From the NCBI GenBank assembly GCA_030267565.1, contig BRXU01000025.1:1099501-1163500 (forward strand): a stretch of DNA of 64,000 nt. Direction: 5' to 3'. A model generated the notes under the pieces. It saw only the letters and a program-made list of their open reading frames with translations. It was not told the DNA's origin and searched no databases. Shown here piece after piece: positions 13,001-25,530 of the stretch (positions are counted from its first letter, which is position 1; each line of letters opens with the position of its first letter). This DNA comes from Pleodorina starrii (lineage: Eukaryota > Chlorophyta > Chlorophyceae > Chlamydomonadales > Volvocaceae). A program made the translations under genes and the position numbers.

Positions 13001-16000
13001 GCAGCTGCTGCCTGTGCGGCAGAGGAGTTCCACAAACAACGTCATTTGAACATCGTTTTTTATTGAGGGTCAGGGTCATCTTTCCGCTGACAGCTCAGCA
13101 CTGGTCGTGCCATGGCCCATCAGCCGTACCCCCTCCCCCCCTTCGAAAACGCCTGACCCCACACGATCCGGTGTCACACCCGGTGCAATGCCGCCCTGTC
13201 CCGAGTGCAGCCAAGTGCAGTGCAGAGCAGAGCAGTGCAGAGCAGAGCAGGATAAGAGCACGGCAGCGCTAGCGAAAGGCCAGATCCAGGATCGACCGGA
13301 TCCAGGGGCCGGCGACCGGATCCAGGGGCGGGCGACCGGAGGCCACACACCCTACTTGGTGTCAACTTACTTGAGGGACAGGAGCATGTCCGCAGTGACG
13401 GCCACCTCGGGCGAACACTCCACGGCGGGCAGCGGCTGCGCGCCTGACCCACGGGTCAGCATCACCACCTGCAGCCAACCAGCCAACCACCCAGCCAGTC
13501 AGTCAGGCAGGCAGCCAGGGTGCAGGGTCTTACCACATCTGTCACCACCCGCCATAACCATGGGTCGCACCAGATCCACTCGGAAGGCCCAATGTGCCAA
13601 CCCAATCTGCCGACTCGAACCAACCCGACACAAATGCCCGACCCGACCCGACAGACGCGCCCAGCCACCCACCTTGGGCAGCGGCGCCGCCAGCGTCTCG
13701 TTAATAACCGCCAACAGTAACTGAAACTGCCAGCTCTCCATCTGACCCGTGATGACCGGCACGTCGATCTCCAGCTTTAGGCCGTTGGTGCTGCCGCTGC
13801 CGCCACCGCCGCCACCGCCGCCGCCGCCGCTGGCGGCGGCGGCGGCCCTCCCGCCGCCCGGCGGTGAGGGCTGCGGCATCGGGCCCTGCTGTGCCGCCGG
13901 CGCGTCGGCGACCCCCGGCGGCGGGATCCAGGGACGGGAGCTGGTGAGATGGATCCGGAATGGATTCAGGATCTTCTGCATGACGGCGCCGGGAGCGGCG
14001 GGGGCGGCGACTGCCGGCGGCGGCGCCGCCAGTCCTGGCAGCGCCGCCGCCGTCGCCGTCGCCGCCGCTGCGCTGCCTGACAGCGCTGCGGCGTCGCTGC
14101 CGCCAGTCGCCCGGGTCGCGGTTGGCGCCATGGCACCGTACGGCACGAGTTGGCCTGCGTACGGCAGGTAACACCACCGACACGGCTGTTGCACAGCAAA
14201 ATTCATCACAGACTCGACTTCTAGCTAGCTCTGAACAGCAGTTTAGCGTTTGAACAGCGGTTTAAACGCGGGCCTGCAACACACAGACACACACACACCA
14301 ACACACAAACACACAACTTTTATTACGTCACTGTGCGTGTGCTGCAGCTTACGCCAGCGGGAGTTTTACGCGGGATGCAGACGGGGGTGCGGTCTCCCGA
14401 GGACCGAAGGAGGACGTCGCCGGGTCACAACAAAGACCTGGCCGGCGATTCGGAACACCAACAACCCTAAAGTCGGCAACCTATCTCAGCCTTAACATTT
14501 CTCGGCTTGCGTAGGTTAGCGAATGCGCGATAACACGAATTGTTATGACACGAAGACAAGACCTCCTTACCGTTGACAACCTGCAACCAAACCAACGGCG
14601 GCGGCGGTTGCGGCGCTGCCAGTCCGCCACCACCAACAACAGCGGCGGCGGCAGCGGCCGCGGCGGCGGCGGTGTTGGCCGCCTCGCCGGGCCTGGACGG
14701 AAGGACGGCGCCGCCGCCGCCGGCGGCGCCAGCCGAGGCCGTCAGGGCGTCCGTCAGGGGGGAGAACGACGGTCGTACGGCGCCAAATCCACCGCCGGCG
14801 CCAGAGGCGACGGCGGCGGCGGCGCCGCCAGCCGCCCAGGCCGGCGCGACGGCGTCCCTGGGCTGGTCCTGTCGGGCTGCATAGGCCTGGCGGGTTTCGG
14901 AGCGGTTCGAGATAGCTTTGGGTTTCGGAGCTGTAGCAGTGTAGCTTGGATTCACAGCTACTACCCTATGAAACTTCCGGCGGGGCGTTCGTGCGGGGCT
15001 GTGGCATGGCGCCTCCTTCTTCGGCCAATGCGGCCAATGCGGCCAATGCGGCAATCAAGCCTCATGCCTCACAACGCATGCCTCGTACTGTGGGCCCGCC
15101 GTGGCCCGCCGCCGGGATATCTCCTAGGACACCGCCTAGGGCCGCCGACGCCGCCGCCGCCGCTGCCTCCCCCTCGCCTCACCTGCAACGTCTCAACGTC
15201 GAAAGTCAGCACCCTGAGTGCGGGGCCCGACGCTGCATTCGCGGCTGCCAGTCCCCCCGGAGCGCCTCGAGAAGCGCCCACAATCGCCGCCGCCGCCGCC
15301 CCAGCCGGCGTAGACCCAGCCGCCGCCGCGGCCGCCGCCGCCGCCGCCGCCGCGGCGGTCCTGCCGCCGCGCAGCACCGCGCTGTCGGCTCCCAGCACCA
15401 GACAGGCGCCGCCGCTGCCGTACTCGGAGATAAGGCCCACCTGTGGGCGCGGCGGGCATCCGCACGTGGCGCGGCGCACATGCATGCGGGGAGAAACACC
15501 AACAGACAAATCGTAGCGGCATTTGTGGACAGCCGCACAGTCGGACAGCCGCACAGTCGGCGAATGAATAACGGCCCGGCCGCAGGCCACGCCGCACGAC
15601 GTGGAGCAGCAAGCAGAGCCAGATGCCAGACGCCAACTGTCAACTGTCAAGCGCAGCTCAGCTCGTCTCCAACGACCCGTACCTGCACCCTCACGAATTC
15701 CACCTCGTACAGCGTTCGCATCGCAGGCTGTTGCTCGGCCAACGGCTGTACGGCATGTGCCGCCGTCTGGCCGCCGCCGCCGCCGGCGGCGGCGGCGGCC
15801 GCGGCGCCGGGCGGCAGCTCGGATTCCAGATCCACGTCGCGATCCGCTGCCGCATCGGTTGGATCCAGGGCGCCGCCCAGCACGCCCTCGTCCTCGGAAT
15901 CCGAATCCAGGCCGCCGCCAGGATCCGGATCCGGATCCGTGGCGGCGGTAGAGGCGGAGGATCGCTCCAGACGCCGCCGGCGGGCCGCAGCCCTGAAGGG

Positions 16001-19000
16001 GGCAGGAAGGAAGTGTGCCGTTCGTACGGTTCATGGGGGGGGGCCAGAGAGGGGGATCACGCACAGTCCATGCCGCTCCCTGGGGCGTTGTGACAGCTGT
16101 GAAAGGCCCCAAAGCAATCAACGTCTTGAGGGGGCAGGGGGGCAGCCGAGCCTACACCCGAGCCCACATCCACACCTCCACCCGCACACCTGCAGCCGAG
16201 CCTTTCACCTCCACCCGCACACCTCCACCCCTCTGCACCCGCACCTGCATGTCTCAATCCATCTCTCTCTCTCTCTTTCAGCACCCGCAACACAGTACCA
16301 CACACCTGCGCGCGTCATACCGGTATCGTGCACCGCACCGCACCGCTGCGCACCTTTCCGCGCCTGCCGCTGCCAACGCGGTCCAGCCCCGCCCCGCGCC
16401 TTGCACCTTGCACCCTTTCAGCCACTTCCCCTTCCCCTTTCCCAACCCCTTCCACGCCCCCGCCCCGCACCTGCGCGCCTCGTTCTGCTGTCGCAGCAGC
16501 GCCACCAGCGCCCGCTCGTCCGCAACGACCCGCGGGTCGATAGCAGGCTCCGCCAGCGGGTCCGCCTCCACCCGCAGCGACGTCGCGGGGCGCAGCGGCA
16601 GCGATGGCCGCCGACCCAGCTGCCCCGGCTGCCCCGGCTGCGCCCCTGCACCCAACGCGCCCGGCGCGCCCGCCGCAGCCGCGGCGGCACGATTGTCACC
16701 GCCGCCGCCGCTGGCGGCGGCGGCGGCGAAGGGGCTTCCCTGGGCGGCGGGCGACGGTCCAGCAGCCAGATCCGGCTTCGCCTGAAGGCTTGGGTCGGGA
16801 GTCTGCGCGCCGGCTCCGCCGCCGCCGGCGGAGGTGGAGATTGTAGCTGAGGGCCCTGCCGTTGCGGCGGCGGCGGGGCCGCCAGCAGCGGCGGCGGCAG
16901 CGGCGGCCCGCGCGGCGGCGGATCCCGGGAGGCGGGAGAAGGCCTGCACTCCAGGCAACGGGTGCCCCGCGGCCGAAGGAAGGATTTTTGTGTGTGTGTG
17001 TGTGAAGGGGTGGGGAGGGAGGGTTTAAGGAGTACGAACCACAGCGGAGGAACGGGGGCGACGTTGTGCGATGTATCGTACCTGTATTTCGCCGGTGGTC
17101 AAGCACGCTGTGGTTTCGGAGGTGCGCTGCTCCGAACGCCACGAAGCGCAGTCCCGTTCCCCTCCCCTCTCCCACTTCCCCGCAGCCTATAAATGCACAA
17201 CCCCACGCGTCGCCACCGTCGCCACCGTCCCATGGCTGCGGTTCATCTTCATAACCCCCTCCTTCCCACTCCTGTATTAAGGTAAATGACAGCATGGAGA
17301 GCTCACTCCCAAGGTGCGTGTGGACAACATACACACAAGAACGTGTGGGTGGAACATATACACACCCGCACACACACATACACACATATACACACACGCA
17401 CGCACGCACCTGGATTATGTGTACGGTGGTGGCGATGACGGCGTCTCGGCAGTCGGTGGTACACAGCACCTGCATCCGGGCGGGAGGGAGGCGCCAAGAC
17501 GAGCGTGCGAGCGAGCGAGTGCCCGAAGGTGAGATTTGCATATGTATGTGGGTGGGTGGGTGGGTGGGTGGGTGGGGGTGGGCGTGTGTGGCTGTACCCA
17601 CTGTAACAACCACCACCACACACAAGCATTCCTGCAGCCTGACCAAAATCTGATGAGCTGCGACCGCAGCGGACCCCGCTCTGCTGAGGGGGTGGGGGGG
17701 TGCCGGCTGCTGGGGTGAATCTGCGCTCCCCTGCACCTTCCTTTGCCCGACGGACGAATCCTGGCTGGACCGATCTCGGTGATGCAGAGCACCCTATATC
17801 ACATCAAGATAAGTTGCTATGGTGTAGTGGAATCACATCTGTCTAACACACAGAAGGTCCCCAGATCGAAACTGGGTAGCAACACTTTTTCTTTTCAGCC
17901 CCAGGCAACATGAATCATCTCTTGCCCCAGCTTTTCTTGCATTCTATCGCAGTTCCCAGATCACACCGTCGCAGCTGGCCCTCTGCTACCGGTACCCTGC
18001 TCGGAAGACGTCCAACTCCGACAACGCCCAGTCCCAGCTCCCCACCCCCACCTGCACGTCTTGCACGACGATGCGTATGGGCCGCGGCTGTAGCGGTGGC
18101 GCCGCCGCCACTTGCTGCTGCTGCTGCTGCTGCTGCTGCGGCTGCTGGAGGCCCTCGCCGCCAGTCGACCAGCCGGCGCCCACTCCCCCCGCCGGGCCGC
18201 CCTCCGGCGCCGCCTGAATACGGAAGGTGGTCGGGAATGCGCGGATGTGGAAGGAGGGAAGGAGCGTCAAGAGCGGATCGCGATTCACGGTACCCTCGGG
18301 AAAGTTACCGAACAGGAGTCCCAGGCCTCACCTGCCGCAGCAGCAGGCATTCGCAGGTCGCGATTAGGCCGGCGCCAAAGGCCGGCGCGGCGGCTGGGTC
18401 GGTGGTAGCGTCCCATGGGTCGGTGTGGCCGGCTTCGGCACCTGCACGACATCGACACGGGGACAGACCTTCAGCATAAATAATACTTTCGAAAGTATGT
18501 GTGAAATGCGTGCAACTTGTAACGTGCAAATATATTTGAACCGTAAACGTAGGGTCCTCAACTCTCCACACCCGCACACTCACGCGCGTGCATACAGCTA
18601 CGTATCTAATTTCACGCCTAAGCTGGGAAGGGGAAACGCGGGTTAAAGGCCCTCCCAGCCCACACCCTTGGCGTCGTACCGCCATACTGCCGTACACGTT
18701 ACAAACCACGCACTACCCAGAGTTATCACGCTCACCACCACCGCCCCGGCCGCCATTGCCAAGGCCCTGCCGCCGCCGCGCCGCGCCCGCAGCCGCCAGG
18801 GCGGTCGGCGCCGCCGCCGGCGGACCGGCGGTGGCAGCGCTGGTCGTAAAGATCCGGATGTCGTACGCCTCGACGCTGAGCGCCGTCATGACGGGTCGGG
18901 AGGTGGGCCTTGTACGAATGGTGCCGTTGCTGCGCAGAGTGGCACGAACCGCCTGAAGCAGCGGCAGCATCAGTATCAGCATCAGTAATTCAGTATCGGT

Positions 19001-22000
19001 ATTAGCAACAGCAGCAATAGCAGTCGTGGACGCAGCAGGTGAAGGAACAACAGCGAAAAGATGGCCGCCGCAGGTTGCGAACGCCATCCGTGTTTGCGGG
19101 TCATTTTCTACCGGTAAGTGTTCTAGAGTTATGTGTGTTGTTGTTGCCTCTCTACAGCCACAGCCATTTTCGCGCCTAGGAAACCCAGTCCCCCACCCGC
19201 CCATCCAGCCCAACCCACACCATCAAACCCCACACTCCATCCCACCCCACCACAACCCACCCGCATCCCACCTTCGAGTAACTGAATGAGTTGCCGTATC
19301 TCAGGTTGCGGGCCCTCAGACACACCAGGTCGGAGGGGTCGTCCGGGTCCTGCGGGGGAGGCAGGGGATGGGGGAGGGCGGGGAGGGAGGGGGGAGCCAG
19401 CGGCAGGAGCAGGGGAGTTGAGTAGAGGTGAAACTGCAAGGAATCGAAAACCCCCAAGAAACCTAAAATCCCTAAGAAACCGGAAAGCCCAGGGCTGTTG
19501 CGGAGACCAGAGAGACCAGGAGGGAGGTCAGATGAGTTGGGTCCACCGCAATAAAAGGGACGGTGGCAGCGACAGTGGCAGTGGCAGCGGCGGACAATGG
19601 ATGAAAGCAGCAAGTCACGGTGTGTGTGTCAACAAGGGAACGGGGGGAGGGGGGGTTCGCAGCTGTCAACAAGGGGGCGGGTGGACGCAGCTGTCAACAA
19701 GGTATCGTGTCGCGCGGCGAGTTACCTGCGCGTCGTGCACGATGTCAAACACGTCCGCACTCAGATTGATGTCCAACCGGGACAGCAGCGTGCCCAGACT
19801 GGCACCGCCGCCGCCACCGCCGTTGCCGCCGCCGCCACCGTTGCCGCCACCGTTGCCGCCACCGCCGCCGCCACCGTTGCCGCCACCAGTAGTACCAGCA
19901 CCAGCGGTGGCTGTGGCGGCGGCAGTCCCCGCGTCCGCGGCCGAAGAGGGCGAGGACGAAGTGGGTGGTGGTGCAGGTCGCGGCCGCGGCGGGTCGAAGT
20001 GCGTGCGACGCTTCCACGACCCACGGGTCATGATGGGCGCGCCGGCCGCCAGTCCGTTGACCACCGCAAGCAGGAACTTGACCTGCATCATCATCAGCAG
20101 CAGCAACAGCAACAGCAGCAAAACGCCCCGGGCATACATGTAGCGGAGTTACAATGGCGCAGTGGCGGACGGACAGGCGAGGCGAGGCGAGGTGGCACCA
20201 CGCATCACGTACCCTGCTGCTGCAGCGGGGCAAGAGGCCGGTGCCGGCATCGACCCCCTCCAGGGGCCCTGGAGCCCGCTGAAAGACGCTGCAAGACGCT
20301 GCAAGAAAAAATACCATCGCATCATCGCCCGCTTTGGGGGACCACAGCACAGCACAGCGCAGCACCTCCCCCTTCCCCCTCCTCCTCCGCCTTATCTTTT
20401 CGACCCCACCGGCCGCACCTGCATCTCCCCAATGTACGCGCGAGCCAAGCCTTCCACTCCCCCGGCCGCCACCGCCGGCTGCTGCTGAGCTTGCTGCTGC
20501 TGCAGTTGCAGTTGCTGCTGTTGTTGCTGCTGTAGCTGCTGTCGCGGCGTCAAACCGCCAGTCTGCTGATGCGGCTGGGAGGACGACAGCGGCTGCGGCT
20601 GTTGCGGCAGTGTAGCGGTTGCGGCGGTTGTGGCGGTTGCGGTGGTTGTGCCGGCGTTGTGCGCCGTAAGGTGCACAACGGCGTCCCGTACCAACGAAAA
20701 CTCCAGCGCCAGGCTCCAGGAGGCGCTCTTCATAAGGCCCGGCACGTCCACGGGGTCCTGTACGGCACCCTCCGGCGGCGGCTCGGTAAGCAGCGGGAAG
20801 GCGTACGGCGTGGGACTGCGCTGCTTGAAGGCGGTGTGCAGCGAGGTCTTGAGCAGCGGCAGCGACAGCAGCGGCACCGTCACCAGAGGCTCCCCTACAT
20901 GGTTTTAGGGTTGTTTCAGGTTTTTTTAGGGTTTTCAGGGGTTTTCAGGGTTTTGAGGTTTGTGGGGTTTTAGGGTTTTGGAGGTTGGGCAGCGGTAGCG
21001 ACGTCCGCGGCACCGTCCCCAGCGGCTACTGCCTGCAGAGAAAGCAGGAGACAGGCAGGCGGGAAGCCGGGCCGGTGTCCCCCATGCGCCGCCGCTGTCC
21101 CTCTGCCGCTGGTCCTGTGGCTGTGCCTGTGCCTAGCAGCGCGCACTCATCCGCCCCCCAACCCACCCCTACCCCCCTCCCCCAATCCCCCATCCCACAC
21201 ACACAAACAGGCTCAAGCACACACACACACACAGATACCGGTACACACAACATACACACACAGACTCGCTATCTCTGTCTCTCTCTCCCTTACCCGGACC
21301 CCTGCCCGGTCCGCGTGCGAAGCCCAGCACCGCCAGCGCAGTGGCCGTTACGTCCACTCGGCCGCTGGAGAGCTTGAGGCCCAGCGTGGCGGCGGACAGA
21401 GCGACCCGCGGGTCGGTGGCGGTGATGGGCAGGTCCAGGGAGGAGGCGCCCACCACCGCGTTCAGCCCGCGGATCATCACCTGCAGAAGGAAAGGAAAGG
21501 AAAGGGATCGGAAGGGAGCGGTATGGAGCAGGAATTACAGATTGGGACGGATGAAAGCCCGCAAGCGGGGAGAGCGACCGAGCCCCACGCCGCCGCCGCC
21601 GCCGCCGCCGCCGCACGGCGCCGGCACCGCGTTTTGCTCACCTTCATGCCTCCCCTCCACACGTATCGGATGTTGTCCCATGGGGGCAGGCCCGAAGGAC
21701 TGGCTGCGGCTGCCGGCGCGGCCGCCCCTCCGGCCACCTGGCCTGACGGCTGCAGCAGCTGCGGCGCGGGCGGCACCACTCGCTGCTTGAAGGCCTTGGC
21801 AAGCTGCGGGTCGGGGTCGGGGTCGGTTCGGGGTCGGGGGGGCTTACGGAGTGATATGCTTCATTATATGGGGGGGCAGGGGTAATATAGAAGGTATCGC
21901 AGGGGAGGGACAGAGACGGCCGGGGAGGGGGAGGGGGGGTGATAGGATAAGGAATGCGAGCCGTAGCGAAGGAGTCGTTGGGGGAGGAGCGGGGGTAGCG

Positions 22001-25000
22001 AAGTACAGCACCCAAAAGGGCGCAGCGAAGTACGGCACCCAGCTACGCCATCAGGGGCTCCATGACCTCGCCCCTCCGCCCTGCCTGGACCGCAACCCTC
22101 CTTCGTGTGTGAGATACCCCCCGCCCCCTGCCCCCCCCCCCACACACACACCTGTGCCAGCACGGGCTCCATCGCGGTTCCGAAGGCGCCCGACAGACCA
22201 TCCGCCTGTGTGAGTGTGGGCGGCAGCAGGATGCCGTCGTCATGCGGAGAACGACGTCCAACGCCGCACAACGCCGCACAACGCAGCACAGTGCAGGGCA
22301 GGGCAGGGCGTCGAAATGAGGAGGGAGGAGGGCGCAGAGGAGGGAGGTGCAGATCAGAGAGGGAGATGCACCGCGACCACGACCGCGACCGCCACCGCCC
22401 CACCCACCGCTTCCTCCCATCGCCGCGGCATCATCATCTTTAGGTACCCCCCAACCACCCACACACATGCACACACGTTCACACACCCCGCTCCCCACCA
22501 CCCCCACGCACCCACGGGGCGCCTACGTCCCTCCGCTGCAGCATCGCTTCTACTATCCCACGCCTCACCCCACCCCCACCCCCACCCCCACCGCCCCCAC
22601 CCCTTACCCACCTCCACTCGCAGGTCCGTGTAGGTCTTCATGTTTGGGCGGCTGAAGCGCAGTGCCGTGGCCACCGGCGCGGCGTGGAACCGACCCACGG
22701 GCCACCGCGCCGGCGGCGCGGTGCGCGGCGGCGCCGCCAGTTGTCGCGCGCGGATGATCCATCCGGACACCGCCGCCTGGGAGCAGGTGAGGGCGGGGGA
22801 GGAGGGGCCGCCGCAGCCGGCCAGACAGGCCTGTGCGGAAGGAGGGAGGGGGATTGGGGTGTGGGATGGGGACGGTAAGGCAGGCGAGGCCGCAGCGAGG
22901 GAGGCAAGGGCGGGATGAGGTAAGCAGTCCCTTAAGAGGGGGCAGGGCTGGGCCGAGCCGGGCCGGTGAGAGAAGGGCCGGGCCTGAAGAACGGCACCAT
23001 CGTGAGTCGCGGAAGTCGTTGGTCCCCCGGGGCGAAATAAAGCCACTGGTGCCGGGGAGGGTGGGGCACTGGGTGGGGGGATCAAGGGAAACCCCCACCC
23101 GCCACCCCGCCAGTCCCCTCCCTCCCCCACACCAACCTGCAGGTCTGATGCCGCAGCCGCCAGGGATATGGCCACCAGTCGCTCAAAGGTGACTCCCTCA
23201 CTGGCGGGGGCATCGACACGGGCCACCACAGCCTCCGCAACCTGGGGGAGGGAGAGGCAGAGGAGGAGGGGGAGGGGGAGGGGGAGGAGGGGGGAGGGGG
23301 GAGGAGGGGGGAGATGAAGGGATAAGGAGGAGGAAGGTGACGGTTGTGGATCTGGCAACCGACCAACCGTTTCACGTCGCACTTCCCGAAACCCCACCTG
23401 ACGGCCTCGGTCGCACCCGGGCGGTGCCACCATCAGCGCGGCCTGCGAATGCATTTACGGCATGGTCGAACGTACGGCATGTCGGAAGGAGAGGTTAAGA
23501 CGTACGGCACGGTTGATGGAGAACGCCCAAGGTTAAGAGGCAACCAACCACTCGCTGCGCAGGAGAAGCCCAACCCCCCACGCCGTACCCGTATCCGTAC
23601 CCATGCCCATTTCCGTACCCGAACCCAGTCCGTGCGCCGAGCGGTACGGCATTAAGCATTGTCAGTACACAGTACCTTGCTCAAAGCACATCACATCAGC
23701 CTGGACCGAATTGGTCCGACTGCGCGCTGCCCCGCTCAGACCCCGGCCCCCGCCCCGCCCTACCATGCCCAGCTCCGAAACCCCCTCAGTCCCCCTGTCC
23801 AGTCCAGTCCCAACCAAACCCAGGCTCAGCCACCCAGCCCAACCCAGCCCAGCCCAGCCCCTGTCCTCCCCACCTGCGCATCAGCCACCGACAAATGCAG
23901 CAGCGCCCCTCCGGGACAGCCAGCGTAGGCGGCATGCCCGTTGCCGCCGCCGCCGCCACCGGCGGCGGAGCCGCTGCTGCCGGGGCCGCTGCCGCCGCCA
24001 CCGCCGCCGTAGCCGGCAGCGGCAGCGGCAGCGGCCTGTACGGCCCGACACGCCGCCACGTAGGTGGCAGCCACATCGCGCATCACCTAGAGCTCCGAAA
24101 CCAGCAAGCCGCCATCCAAGGAGGAAGGGGGGCAGGAGGGGTGAAGGCAGTAAACGTGCATGCAAACATGGTTGTGGGTGTGGCGGCCAGGCACCCAGAT
24201 TCACCCATCCACGGGCAGCATAAGGCCCACATATGTAGCGAAGAAGAGGGAAAGGGAAAGGGTGGAGGGGGAGAGGGAGAGGGAGGGGTCGAGACTTGAG
24301 AGTGGAATGCGATGATGTCACACTGGGGTAAGAAGAGAGATGCCGCAGCGACGGGACGAAGACGGCGTGAGCGAGCGGATGGTACAGGGGGTGGGGGGGG
24401 GCCCCGCTCCGCAACTCATATGTCCGCAACTCAATTTCCCCCCGAAACGCCGCGAAGCGATGCAAGCGATGCAAGCACGGTGGCAACCGCACTCCACCGC
24501 ACCGCACCTGCGCCCACTCGTCCGGTGCCTCCGCAGCCACCCCACCGCCGCCGCCGTCGCCGCCGGCCCCGGCGACCGCCGCCCCATCTGCTGCACCACC
24601 CGCCGCCGCCCGCGCCCTCCCCTTCCGCCTCCTTCCGCCGCCGCCGCGACCCTCGCCATCATTCTCACTGCTGCTCCCGCTGTCACTGCTACTGCTGCTA
24701 CTGCTACTACTGCTGCTACTGCTACTGCTGCTGCGGGACAAAGAAGAACCTTCGCCGTCGCTGTCCACGCCCGTCGCGCCGGCGTCGACGGCCGCCGCCG
24801 TCGCCGCCGCGGCAGCGGCAGCGGCGCTGGCTCCCGCCGCCGCTGCAGCGGCGTCCCGGCGGCCCCGCGCGGCTGCGGTTGAACCCACGTGGCCGCTCAT
24901 GAGGCGCTCGTACAGGTGACGCTGCGTGGCGGTGGCCTGCCTCGTGGGGTGGTGGGTGGGTATGTTGGTTGGGTGGAAGATCATTTGGGGTAGGGTTGCG

Positions 25001-25497
25001 GTCGGGTCGGGTCGGGTTGGATCGGGTTGGATTGGGATGGGGTGGGGTTGGGTCGGGACGGAACCGCAGCGGGTCAGTCGAGGAGCCGGCAAACAGCCAT
25101 GAACCGCCAAAGCACACGCTAACCAGCACTAACCCAAAAACCTTATTAACCTCAACGCATTTTCGGTGTTGGGTGCGCATGGAAGATCTTTCAGGACTTT
25201 TCCCACGTTGCTCTGTGTTAAAGGGTCCCCTGCCCCGCCCCGCAATTTCCCCCCTGCCCCCCAAGTCCCCACCTGCCCGCCTGATCCCCATGCCTCCGCC
25301 CCACCCTCCCACCCCCACCCCCAGTCCCGCATCACCCGCAGCGCGCTCCCGTGCAGCGCCAGCCACGCCTCCAACGGTTGGTGCTCAATCACAACCGCCA
25401 ACCGCCGCGCGTCCAACAGAATCTCCACAAAGGGCTTGCTGCCCGACCGACCGCCGCCGCCGCCGCTGGCGACCGAAGCGGCGGCGAGGCTTGCACC

Positions 25498-25530
<33 letters not shown>

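Noticed and set aside
14946..16850. 634-codon plus-strand open frame
   Set aside because: It overlaps SABRE-like exons on the other strand; its Arg/Pro/Ala composition is the antisense shadow of Ala/Gly-rich coding sequence.
17640..17736. Extra SABRE-like exon with frame ...HQILVRLQECL
   Set aside because: Exons 18052-18213 and 17410-17469 already join in phase, and including this piece would break the frame.
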